Shown in pieces: positions 55,955-63,608 of a stretch of 64,000 nt of DNA; the stretch's first letter is position 1; every line of letters begins with the position of its first letter. The notes under the pieces were generated by a model. The model was not told the DNA's origin. It ran no database searches and was given only the letters and a program-made list of their open reading frames with translations. The stretch is from Streptomyces sp. ISL-96 (lineage in GTDB: Bacteria > Actinomycetota > Actinomycetes > Streptomycetales > Streptomycetaceae). Both the position numbers and the translations under genes were made by a program. Location: the NCBI RefSeq assembly GCF_018614035.1, contig NZ_JAGGPA010000012.1, forward strand, positions 62,001 through 126,000, in the 5' to 3' direction.

Positions 55955-56416
55955 TCAGAGGGCGAGCTTGAACCCGTCGTGGCTGCGCTCGAATCCGAGC
56001 GACGCGTAGAAGCGGTGTGCCTCCGTGCGACGTTTGTTGCTCGTCAGCTGGACCAGTGCGCAGCCACGCTCGCGGGCGCGTTCAACGGCGTGCTTGATCA
56101 GCTCGCGCCCCAGCCCGCCGCCGCGCCGGTCCGCCCTGACCCGTACCGCCTCGATGAGGGCCCGCTCGGCCCCGTGCTTGCCGAGGCCCGGGATGTACGT
56201 CGCCTGGAGGCAGCCCAGCACGGTCGTGCCGGTCTCGTCGGCCAGCGCCAGCGCCAGCACCAGCATTTCGTTGCGGCTGTCGCTGTCGATCGCCTCGAAG
56301 GCCCGCTCGTACGCCGCGTCTACGACGACGGACGCGGGGTCGACGACCTGCTCCTCCTCGGCGAGGAGGGCGAGTATGGCCGGCAGGTCCTGGCGGGTCG
56401 CGGTACGGAAGATCAC
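55955..56416 (-). CDS. GNAT family N-acetyltransferase
   Basis: The 153-residue protein starts at GTG 56416. It shows the GNAT acetyl-CoA binding pattern VRVRADRRGGGLGRELIKHA near residues 94-113 and the closing ALVQLTSNKRRTEAHRFYASLGF. Substrate unknown. It lies directly after the winged-helix gene on the same strand with 44 bases between. That gap includes a small hexamer repeat (TACCGC variants). Confidence 0.85.
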   Translation of the reverse strand: MIFRTATRQDLPAILALLAEEEQVVDPASVVVDAAYERAFEAIDSDSRNEMLVLALALADETGTTVLGCLQATYIPGLGKHGAERALIEAVRVRADRRGGGLGRELIKHAVERARERGCALVQLTSNKRRTEAHRFYASLGFERSHDGFKLAL

Positions 56417-56460
56417 GACCAGGATTCTGACACGGCCTACCGCTACCGCTGCCGTTGCCG

Positions 56461-57537
56461 CTACCGCTCGCCGAGAAAGCGCAGGATGTCCGCCTGCTCG
56501 GCCGCGAGGCCCGTGCGCACCGGCGCCGGCAGCTCCTCGAAGGGGGTGACCGAGACCGGTCGCCCGACGCGCCGGCTCCAGGTCGCGCAGGCCAGACCGT
56601 CCACGATGACGGTGGCGCGCAGCTGTCCGCCGCCGGGGTGCACCAGCCGCTCGAAGGCGGGCGGTACGGACAGGGCACGGGTGCGGTAGCCCACCAGGTA
56701 GTTGTCGTACGCCGGCAACAGCCGTACGTCGCCCACCGCCTCGGCAGGTTCCACTTCCACTTCCACTTCGGCTTCGGCCTCGGCCTCGGCCTCGTACGGC
56801 CCCGAGCTCCACGCCCGCCGCGCCACCGTCACCGAAAGCCCCGACCAGGCGGCGAAATCCTCCGGGGCGGCCGGTCCGTGCGCGGCGCGATAGCGGCGTA
56901 CCAGCTCGACCGCCGCATCCTCCGCCGCGACTTCCGCCGTGACGGCGGGCGCCCCGGCGCTCCCCATCCACTCGTCGAGCAGCACGAAGGATGGCTCCCC
57001 TTCGACCGTCGGACCGTGGCAGATCAGGCCCGACAAGGCGCACCGGCGCAGCAGATGAACCGCCACCTGTCCGCCCCCGTTGCCAAACCCGGCCGCCGCC
57101 AGCCGCCCGCTCAACTCCGCCCGCGACACGGGACCTTCGCCCAGCGCCGACGTGATCACCCGCTCGGCCCGGAGCAGGTCCCGGTCGTCGAGCCCGAGCT
57201 CGCGATACCGCCGCTCGCTCAGCCGCAGGAACACCGGCCCGAGAAGCGACGTCAGCCACCGCACATCGGCCGCCGGCACCAGGTGCAGCGTGCCGCGCAT
57301 GAACCAGTTCCGTACGACGCTGCGCTCGACGTCCGTCGCCCGGACCACGTCCGCCGCGGTGAGCTCCGACGAGCGCGCCCGGATCCCGAGCGCCGCCGCC
57401 GCCGCGTCCTGCGCCTGCACGGCGAAGGCCCGCCCCAGCACCTCGGCCACGGACCGCCCGCGCCAGCCGCTCCCGACCCCCTGGGCGCGGGCGCGCAGCA
57501 GCCGGGTCGCGGGCGGTGTCGGCTGGGCAGTGGTCAT
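56461..57537 (-). CDS. Winged helix DNA-binding domain protein (HTH_42/DUF1006)
   Basis: The 358-residue protein follows the family pattern: FAVQAQDAAAAALGIRAR near residue 40, RSVVRNWFMRGTLHLVPAADVRWL near 72-95, and GRPVSVTPFEELPAPVR near the end. Related E. coli YcaQ is a DNA glycosylase that unhooks interstrand crosslinks, and actinobacterial relatives such as AlkX/AlkD-like proteins protect against DNA-damaging antibiotics; assignment to that activity is only a possibility. Residues 249-263 are a low-complexity (Glu-Ala/Val) run encoded by hexamer repeats. Confidence 0.8.
   Translation of the reverse strand: MTTAQPTPPATRLLRARAQGVGSGWRGRSVAEVLGRAFAVQAQDAAAAALGIRARSSELTAADVVRATDVERSVVRNWFMRGTLHLVPAADVRWLTSLLGPVFLRLSERRYRELGLDDRDLLRAERVITSALGEGPVSRAELSGRLAAAGFGNGGGQVAVHLLRRCALSGLICHGPTVEGEPSFVLLDEWMGSAGAPAVTAEVAAEDAAVELVRRYRAAHGPAAPEDFAAWSGLSVTVARRAWSSGPYEAEAEAEAEVEVEVEPAEAVGDVRLLPAYDNYLVGYRTRALSVPPAFERLVHPGGGQLRATVIVDGLACATWSRRVGRPVSVTPFEELPAPVRTGLAAEQADILRFLGER
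56748..56797. repeat. Coding hexamer microsatellite in the winged-helix gene
   Basis: About eight tandem hexamers (GGCCTC and CACTTC/GGCTTC variants on the plus strand) encode the Glu-Ala/Glu-Val run at residues 249-263. The unit length keeps the reading frame, so copy number could vary without frameshift. Confidence 0.7.
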
Positions 57538-57588
57538 CTGGCCAGCCTAGGCTGCTCTCCCGAGGAAACCGCACGCCGAAGGAGCAGG

Positions 57589-58182
57589 ATGTTCGCGATA
57601 CCGCTGGGTGACGACGGCGCCGAACTGCGCCCCCTGGAGCCGTGGAACGCCGAGGAGTTCCTGGCCCACATGGACCGCGGCCGCGAGCACATCGGCCGCT
57701 TCGTCGAGCTCCCCGACCACGTCACCGACCTGGCGTCCGCCACCTCGTTCCTGCAGCGGTACGCCGACAAGGCCGCCGCCGACTCCGGGCGCCTCTACGG
57801 CATCTGGACCGACGGCACGCTCGTCGGCGGCGTCATGTTCCGGATCTTCGACACCGCGACCGGAAACTGCGAGGTCGGCTGCTGGCTGGAGGAGGCGGTG
57901 GTCGGGCGCGGCCTGATCACCCGCGCGATCCGGGTCCTCGTCGACTGGGCGGTCGAGGAGCGCGGCATGTACCGGGTGGAGTGGATCGCCGGCTCCGACA
58001 ACACGCCCAGCCTCAAAGTCGCCAAGCGCCTCGGCATGGTCCGCGAAGGGGCGCTGCGCGAGAGCTACCTCTACCGGGGCGTACGCCATGACGAGGAGGT
58101 CTGGGCGGTCCTGGCCCCGGAGTGGCGCAAGCAGCGGGAGCGGGAGACCCCGGCCGCCCCGGCCGCCGGCAACCGGGCCTGA
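57589..58182 (+). CDS. GNAT family N-acetyltransferase (RimJ/RimL type)
   Basis: The 197-residue protein starts at ATG 57589 after GAAGGAG. It has the RimL/SpeG-like layout: LRPLEPWNAEEFLAHMDR near the start, EVGCWLEEAVVGRGLITRA near residues 100-118 containing the acetyl-CoA loop, and the SDNTPSLKVAKRLGMVREGAL motif near 150. It may acetylate ribosomal protein N-termini or small amines. It is divergent from the winged-helix gene across 51 bases. Confidence 0.88.
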   Translation: MFAIPLGDDGAELRPLEPWNAEEFLAHMDRGREHIGRFVELPDHVTDLASATSFLQRYADKAAADSGRLYGIWTDGTLVGGVMFRIFDTATGNCEVGCWLEEAVVGRGLITRAIRVLVDWAVEERGMYRVEWIAGSDNTPSLKVAKRLGMVREGALRESYLYRGVRHDEEVWAVLAPEWRKQRERETPAAPAAGNRA

Positions 58183-58255
58183 CCTCAACCCGTCCGGCCG
58201 ACGCACCTGTGTCTGCGCGGACCAATTCCCTTCCGGGCCCGTCCCGTTCGTCGGT

Positions 58256-58293
58256 ACGCCCGCGCTGAGCTTCAGCTCGTTCAGCGCGGGCGT
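58256..58293. terminator. Bidirectional terminator between acetyltransferase and nuclease genes
   Basis: A perfect 13-bp stem (58256-58268 with 58281-58293) closes a 12-base loop between two convergent genes, 11 bases from the nuclease stop. Confidence 0.88.
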
Positions 58294-58303
58294 GCAGCGG
58301 CCG

Positions 58304-60172
58304 CTACGGGCGGAAGCGCAGCACCTGCGGGTCGTGGTCGCTGTTCTGCTCGGCGAACTCCGCGTTGATGTGCACGCTGTCGTACGAGAAGTCGTCGATC
58401 GACGGGCTGGTCAGGATCTGGTCCAGGACCTGGCTGTTGCCCTGGAAGACGTACGAGTAACGCTCCGAGCGCGGCAGGGACTTGACGGCCGGGTAGAGCG
58501 CGCCGCCGGACGTCAGGGCCTTCGTCGTCGCCGAGAACTCGAAGTCGTTGATGTCACCCAGGACCAGCACGTCCGCGTTGCGCTGCGCCTTGAGGATGTC
58601 CTTGACGAAGGCGTTGACCGCCTGCGCCTGCTCCAGCCGCTTGACCTCCGACTTGCGTACCGGCGGCTGGCGGTGCGACGCCAGACCCTCGTCGCCGCCC
58701 TTCGAGCCGAAGTGGTTGGCGATCACGAAGACCGTACGGCCGCGGAAGGTGAACTCGCCGGCCAGCGGCTTGCGGCTGTTCTCCCAGGCCGCGTTCGCCG
58801 GGTCGATCCGGCCGGGGGACAGGGTCAGGGCCGCGTGGCCCTTCTCCCGCACGACACCGGTCGCGGTGGTGGCGTCGCCGGCGCCGCGGTCGGTGAAGGA
58901 GACCCGCTCGGGGTTGAAGAGGAAGACCTGGCGGATGTTGCCGCCGGGCTCGCCACCGTCCTTGTTGTTGACCGGGTCGACCGTGCGCCAGGCGTACGAG
59001 GGGCCGCCGGCCGCCGCGATCGCCGCCGTGAACTTCTTCAGCGTCTCCTCGGCGGAGACCGTGCCGTCGTTCTTCGCGCCGTTGTTGTCCTGTATCTCCT
59101 CCAGGGCGAGGATGTCGGGCGAGGCGAGGTTGTCGACGACCGCCGCGGCCAGCGCGTCGAACTTCGCCTGTGGGTCGCTCGGGTCGAGGTTCTCGACGTT
59201 GTACGTCGCCACCGCCAGCTCGCCGCGGCGCTGCGGGCGGGTCGACTCGCGCTCCAGGCCGCGGTCGGTGACCGTACCGAGGGTGCGGGCCGTGAGGGTG
59301 TAGCCGCCGAACTGGTTGAAGTCCAGGGGGCCTTCGGTCGTACCCGACAGCACATCCCCGACGTTCGCCTTGGGGAAGGGCTGCTGCGAGATCGGCGCGA
59401 GCTGCTGGATCTGAAGGCGGCCGGTGTTCTGCGAGGTGTACGAGCCGTAGACCGCACCGCCGCGCCGGTTGTCGTTCTCCTCCGGCTTCACCGTGACCCA
59501 CAGCGCCGAGTACGGGTCGGTCGCGCCGACCACGCGCGACGAGCCGATGCGGATGTTGGTGCCCTCCAGCGACTCGTAGTAGTCGAGGGCGTACGCCGAC
59601 GGGTCCAGCGGCAGCGCGTTGATGCTGCCGCCCGCCGCCGGGTCGCCTTCGGGGGCGTACACGGACGGAACGGACTTCGCCGAGACGGTGACCGGCGCGG
59701 GCAGGGCGTTGCCCGAGGAGACCACGGTCACGGTCGGCTTGGAGATCTGGGTGAGCGACTGGTTGCCGGACGACGTACCGCCGGGGATGTACTCGCCCAC
59801 CGTGCCCGACACCTTGACGGCGTCACCGACGGCGACGGTCGGCGCGGAGCCGGTGAAGACGAAGATGCCCTCGCTGGTGGCGGCGTTGGCGTCGGACTGC
59901 GGGTCCTGGAACCAGAAGCCCTTCGAGCCGTACGTCCGCACGCCCGTGACGATGCCGGAGACGTCGGCGACCTGCTGACCGGCGAGCGGGGATATTCGGG
60001 TGGTGCCCTGGATGTCGTGGATCCGGGTCTCCGCGGACGCGGACGCGGACACTGACGCTGACGCTGACGCTGACGCGGACGAGCTTGCCAGCAGTCCGCA
60101 GGCCAGTGCGGCGGCCACTACGGCCGCTACGGCGGCGGATCTGGGGAGGGACGAGGAGGAACGGGCAGTCAT
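58304..60172 (-). CDS. Secreted endonuclease/exonuclease/phosphatase-family nuclease
   Basis: The 622-residue product starts at ATG 60172 after GGAG. It has a signal peptide followed by a Ser-Ala repeat (SASASASASVSASASA). Residues about 50-200 resemble an OB-fold (YhcR/ExeM N-terminal) domain: DVSGIVTGVRTYGSKGFWFQD and GDAVKVSGTVGEY. The EEP catalytic domain begins AVATYNVENLDP near 320 and includes ALEEIQDNNGA, IANHFGSKGGD and LGDINDFEF, and ends SDHDPQVLRF with the catalytic Asp-His. Such ExeM/NucH-like enzymes degrade extracellular DNA, useful for phosphate scavenging. Confidence 0.9.
   Translation of the reverse strand: MTARSSSSLPRSAAVAAVVAAALACGLLASSSASASASASVSASASAETRIHDIQGTTRISPLAGQQVADVSGIVTGVRTYGSKGFWFQDPQSDANAATSEGIFVFTGSAPTVAVGDAVKVSGTVGEYIPGGTSSGNQSLTQISKPTVTVVSSGNALPAPVTVSAKSVPSVYAPEGDPAAGGSINALPLDPSAYALDYYESLEGTNIRIGSSRVVGATDPYSALWVTVKPEENDNRRGGAVYGSYTSQNTGRLQIQQLAPISQQPFPKANVGDVLSGTTEGPLDFNQFGGYTLTARTLGTVTDRGLERESTRPQRRGELAVATYNVENLDPSDPQAKFDALAAAVVDNLASPDILALEEIQDNNGAKNDGTVSAEETLKKFTAAIAAAGGPSYAWRTVDPVNNKDGGEPGGNIRQVFLFNPERVSFTDRGAGDATTATGVVREKGHAALTLSPGRIDPANAAWENSRKPLAGEFTFRGRTVFVIANHFGSKGGDEGLASHRQPPVRKSEVKRLEQAQAVNAFVKDILKAQRNADVLVLGDINDFEFSATTKALTSGGALYPAVKSLPRSERYSYVFQGNSQVLDQILTSPSIDDFSYDSVHINAEFAEQNSDHDPQVLRFRP
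60036..60084. repeat. Coding hexamer repeat in the nuclease signal region
   Basis: Tandem GACGCG/GACGCT hexamers on the plus strand encode the Ser-Ala run just after the signal peptide. As in the winged-helix gene, the unit preserves the frame. Confidence 0.65.
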
Positions 60173-60388
60173 CACGTGGCTCCGAGTGCGATGGATGAGG
60201 GGTGGAGAGGGGTGCGAAACGTGGCTCAAAACGTAGTTCTACGCGCGTCAATCTCTTGTGTGCGCCTGGGGGTTGTCAAGGGTTGCCGGATGTACGAATC
60301 CTGACGGGTACATGAACCCGGTGGCATAGGGTCAAATACGTCTACGCTGAGGGCCGCCCGACCCGCATGCGCCAAGGAGAACCCCCAG

Positions 60389-61837
60389 ATGTCCGGTGAC
60401 CGCCCGACCCTGCCGCCGGTGCGGCTCCACTCCGACGCCGAGCTGGCGCGAGAGGCGCTCACCTCGCCGCTGCTCGCACGCGCCGCGCGGCTCGCCCGGT
60501 GGGCGGGGCCCGCCACGCGGGTCGGCGCGGGCGGCGAACTCGTCGACGAGCAACTGCCCGAGGCCGCCGAGCACCTCGGTCTGGCCGCCGACGAGGACGG
60601 CGCGGCGGAGGCGAGTGAGGCCTGGCGTCTCGCCGTCGACGCGGGCCTTGTCGAGGTCACCGATCCCGACGAGGGCGAAGAGGAAGCGTTCGGCACCGCC
60701 ACGGCCGGCGAGAACCTGGCACTGCTCACCTCCGGGAGCCCGCAGGACGTACTCGCCATCTGGCTCGACGCCTTCGACGCCGTCTTCGCCGACGCGACCG
60801 CGCCCGTCCTGGACGATCTCGCGGGCGCCATCGACGACGACGGTCAGATCGACTTCGAGGCGCTGGAGTGGGACCCGGAGGCGGAGGTCGATTTCCTGGA
60901 GGGCGTGCTGGGCAATCTCTATCTGCTGACCGTTTCCGAGGGCGCGGCCGAAGGCCCGGTGCCGCTGCCCGCGCTCGCCGCCTCGATGATCGTGCCCGAC
61001 GACATGGGCGAGCCCACCGACGACGTACTGGAGCAGGTGTCGGACGCGATGATGCGGCTCGACGACCAGTTCAGGGTGCTGGAGCCGATCGGGCTTGTCG
61101 CCTACCAGCCGGTCGACGAGGCGCTGATGGCGGAGGAGGGCGCGGAGCCCGAGCCGCCCGTGGACGACGAGGACGTGACGCGGTACGGAATGGTGGGGCT
61201 GACGCCGCTCGGTCTGTACGGGGTCAGGGCCCGCATGCTCGAAGCGGGGGTCGACGCGCCCGCGGTCGGCGACCTCGCGGACAAGGGCGCCGAGGCGCTG
61301 CTCGACGGCATCGCGTACTTCCCCGAGTCGTCCGCCGGGGCCGAGACGCAGATGTGGCTCGCCCGGCGCGAACCGGCTGCCGCCGCACGCGAGTTGCTCG
61401 CCGCCGCGCGGGGCACCGACCGCGGCGCGCCGCTGCGCAGGCTGCGCAGCCAGCAGGCGCTGTCGCTCGTCGGTCCGGAGGCGGAGGACGCGGTGCGCGA
61501 GGTGCTCGACGACGCGGAACTGGGCGGCCTGGCCCGGGTCTGGCTCGCCGAGCACGGCGCTTCGGATGTTCCGCCGCCGCCCGAGTCGATGATCTTCTGG
61601 CTGGCCATCGACACGATTGCCGCGCAGCTCGACGCGGACGGTGAACCGGACGAGTTCCAGGGGCTGGTGGCGGGGCTGACCGGCCGTCACAGTGGCTTCT
61701 TCGACGCGGCGTGGCGAGTGGATCATCCGGCTACGGCGGATGTCCTGGAGGCGATGGGGCGGCTGCACCCGGACAAGAAGGCGGCGAAGGAGGCGCGGAA
61801 GGCGGCGTTCAAGGCGAGGTCGCGCAGGGCGGGTTGA
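60389..61837 (+). CDS. Conserved Streptomyces protein of unknown function, 482 residues
   Basis: The acidic, soluble, mostly helical protein starts at ATG 60389 after AAGGAGA. N-terminal features include LTSPLLARAARLARWAG and a region rich in Asp/Glu. The middle has a winged-helix-like YGMVGLTPLGLYGVRARMLEAG segment near residue 270. HEAT-like helices follow (AQMWLAR-type; AVREVLDDAELGGLARVWLA near 375). The end is a basic KKAAKEARKAAFKARSRR tail. I do not recognise a named family. It is divergent from the secreted nuclease; the 216 bases between contain no visible gene. Confidence 0.72.
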   Translation: MSGDRPTLPPVRLHSDAELAREALTSPLLARAARLARWAGPATRVGAGGELVDEQLPEAAEHLGLAADEDGAAEASEAWRLAVDAGLVEVTDPDEGEEEAFGTATAGENLALLTSGSPQDVLAIWLDAFDAVFADATAPVLDDLAGAIDDDGQIDFEALEWDPEAEVDFLEGVLGNLYLLTVSEGAAEGPVPLPALAASMIVPDDMGEPTDDVLEQVSDAMMRLDDQFRVLEPIGLVAYQPVDEALMAEEGAEPEPPVDDEDVTRYGMVGLTPLGLYGVRARMLEAGVDAPAVGDLADKGAEALLDGIAYFPESSAGAETQMWLARREPAAAARELLAAARGTDRGAPLRRLRSQQALSLVGPEAEDAVREVLDDAELGGLARVWLAEHGASDVPPPPESMIFWLAIDTIAAQLDADGEPDEFQGLVAGLTGRHSGFFDAAWRVDHPATADVLEAMGRLHPDKKAAKEARKAAFKARSRRAG

Positions 61838-61886
61838 GGGGCGAACGGGCGGGCGTGGGTGGGGCGGGTGCGGGTGGCCCTGCGGG

Positions 61887-61930
61887 GCTTTCCCCTACCC
61901 GCCCCTTCCCGAACTGGGGCGGTGCCCCAG
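61887..61930. repeat. Streptomyces intergenic repeat, second copy of A
   Basis: CTTTCCCCTACCCGCCCCTT followed by CCCGAACTGGGGCGGTGCCCCA parallels 9568-9612. It forms the left part of a composite repeat block after the 482-residue protein gene. Confidence 0.65.
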
Positions 61931-61935
61931 GCCCC

Positions 61936-62024
61936 GGTCCTCAAACGCCGGACGGGCTGAAGTCACCGGGGGTGGCTGGGGCTCCGCCCCAGACCCCGCT
62001 CCTCAAACGCCGGAGGGGCTGAGA
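61936..62024. repeat. Two copies of the TCCTCAAACGCCGGA repeat
   Basis: TCCTCAAACGCCGGACGGG (from about 61938) and CTCCTCAAACGCCGGAGGGG (from about 61999) are near-identical and separated by a small stem (GGGGCTCCGCCCC). A third variant lies at 27713. These are familiar dispersed intergenic elements of Streptomyces chromosomes. No gene is present in 61838-62025. Confidence 0.75.
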
Positions 62025-62025
62025 G

Positions 62026-62617
62026 TTGCCGCGAGCGGCAGTCCAGCCGCGCGCGGCGAATTCCAGCGCGGGGGCCCTCAAGTCCGCGCGTGCACCGCCG
62101 CCTTCGTCGCTCCGTACGCCGGGTGGTCCGGCTCCCCGCGGAACGCGCCGCGCGAGCCGATGTTGATGATCCGGCCGGCCGTACCCTGGTCGATCATGCG
62201 CCGCGCCGCGAGATGGCTCAGGTTGGCCGTCGCCAGCAGGTTGACGGACACATGGCGCTGCCATACGTCCGCCCACGCGTCGTACGGCGTCTCCGCCAGC
62301 GGGTGACGCTCGTTGACGGCGGCGTTGTTCACCAGTACGTCGATGCCGCCGAGCCTCTCCGCCGCCACCTCCGCCACCGCGGCCGCGCCCGCCGCATCGG
62401 ACAGGTCGCCGCCGGCCAGCACATGGCCCGTACCGGGGAGACCGTCGAGGGTCCGCAGAGCGTCCTCGCGCCGCGAACCGTAGTGGACCGCGACACGGTC
62501 GCCGCCCGCCGCGAAGGCGTGGGCGACCGCGCGGCCCAGACCGCGCGACGCTCCACTGACGAGGACGCCGCGGCCAGTGGCAGGCAGGGGCGGAGGGAGG
62601 GGCGGCGGCAGGTGCAT
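62026..62617 (-). pseudogene. Decayed SDR family oxidoreductase
   Basis: From ATG 62617 the first 179 codons encode an SDR: SGASRGLG near residue 20, VNNAAVNER near 95, the active-site Ser in INIGSRGAF and YGATKAAVHA with the catalytic Tyr and Lys. A stop then appears at 62078. In the next frame the sequence continues PALEFAARG, the normal continuation, for about 15 codons. It then stops matching where an intergenic repeat begins at about 62024. About 65 C-terminal residues are missing. The gene has a frameshift and a lost 3' end, so it is probably inactive. Confidence 0.78.
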
Positions 62618-62720
62618 GACGGTGGCCTCTCGTACGACGGGCTCTGTTCAACCCCCGTTTATACGCGCGCGAGCCTGGGCCCGACTGCCGGCATCCAGGA
62701 CCCGGGGATCATGGTCGCGA

Positions 62721-63608
62721 TCACCGGTCCGTGGCGGCGCCGTCGCCTTCGCTGACCGCGAGCAGCTCGGCCAGGGCGTCCTCGTGCTCGCGGACGAGGC
62801 CGGTCAGTGGCTCCTGCTCCCACCACGGCACGGGGGCGGCGCGCTCCGCGCACCAGGCGAGGGCTTCGGGCATGCTCGGCCGGTCGGCCGGGGCGGTGGC
62901 CAGGCAGGCGGCGAGGAAGCCGGGCCACTCGGCGCCCGGTACGCCGACGAGGTCGGGGGTGTCGTGCAGGGTCCGGTGGGTCACCTGCGCGGCGCTGCCC
63001 GACCCGAACGGATTGCGTCCCGTGCTGGACAGCGCGAGGAGGGCACCCAGCGCGAACACATCGGCCGGTGTGTCCGCCCGGCTGCCCGGCGTCAGTTCCT
63101 CGGGGGCGATGAAGCCGCTGAAGCCCGATCCTGCGGGGTCCAGCCCCGCCGAGCGTCCGACCGTGCCGAAGTCGATGATCTTGGGACCCCGGTGGGTGAT
63201 CAGGACGTGGGCCGGCTTGAGGTCGAGGAGCGCGGGCCCCGCGCCGTGGATCGCGGACAGGGCCACGGCGAGCGCCGAACCGAATGTGCCCAGGTCCGCG
63301 GGCCCGAGCGGGCCCGCCGTGGTGATCGCCTCCACGAGCGGCGGCCCCACGCAGAACTCGGACACCAGCCAGGGCTGCTGGTCCTCCGTACCGGCGTCGA
63401 GGACCGTGGCGGTGAAGGGCCCGCCGACGCGGAGCGCGGCGGCGGCCTCGCGGCGGAACCGCTCGCGGAAGCGCGGCGCGGCGGTCAGATGCTCGTGGAC
63501 GGTCTTGAGGGCGACCAGCCGGCCGGCGGGCGTCCACGCCAGCTGGACACGGCCCGTACCGCCCTCACCGATCAGCGAGACGATGCGGTACTCCGCGCGC
63601 TCGGCCAT
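62721..63608 (-). CDS. Soluble serine/threonine protein kinase-like protein, atypical catalytic loop
   Basis: The 295-residue protein is a lone kinase domain with no membrane helix or sensor. It has the glycine loop GEGGTG (14-19), VALK with Lys35, an alpha-C Glu near 54, DFG at 146-148 and APE at 168-170. The catalytic loop reads LLDLKPAHVLI (127-137). The Asp129 and Lys131 remain, but the His-Arg of HRD are Leu-Leu and the Mg-binding Asn of DLKPxN is His134. The C-terminal lobe is complete (PADRPSMPEALAW). It may be weakly active or a pseudokinase. It probably has its promoter in the region after 63608. Confidence 0.85.
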   Translation of the reverse strand: MAERAEYRIVSLIGEGGTGRVQLAWTPAGRLVALKTVHEHLTAAPRFRERFRREAAAALRVGGPFTATVLDAGTEDQQPWLVSEFCVGPPLVEAITTAGPLGPADLGTFGSALAVALSAIHGAGPALLDLKPAHVLITHRGPKIIDFGTVGRSAGLDPAGSGFSGFIAPEELTPGSRADTPADVFALGALLALSSTGRNPFGSGSAAQVTHRTLHDTPDLVGVPGAEWPGFLAACLATAPADRPSMPEALAWCAERAAPVPWWEQEPLTGLVREHEDALAELLAVSEGDGAATDR

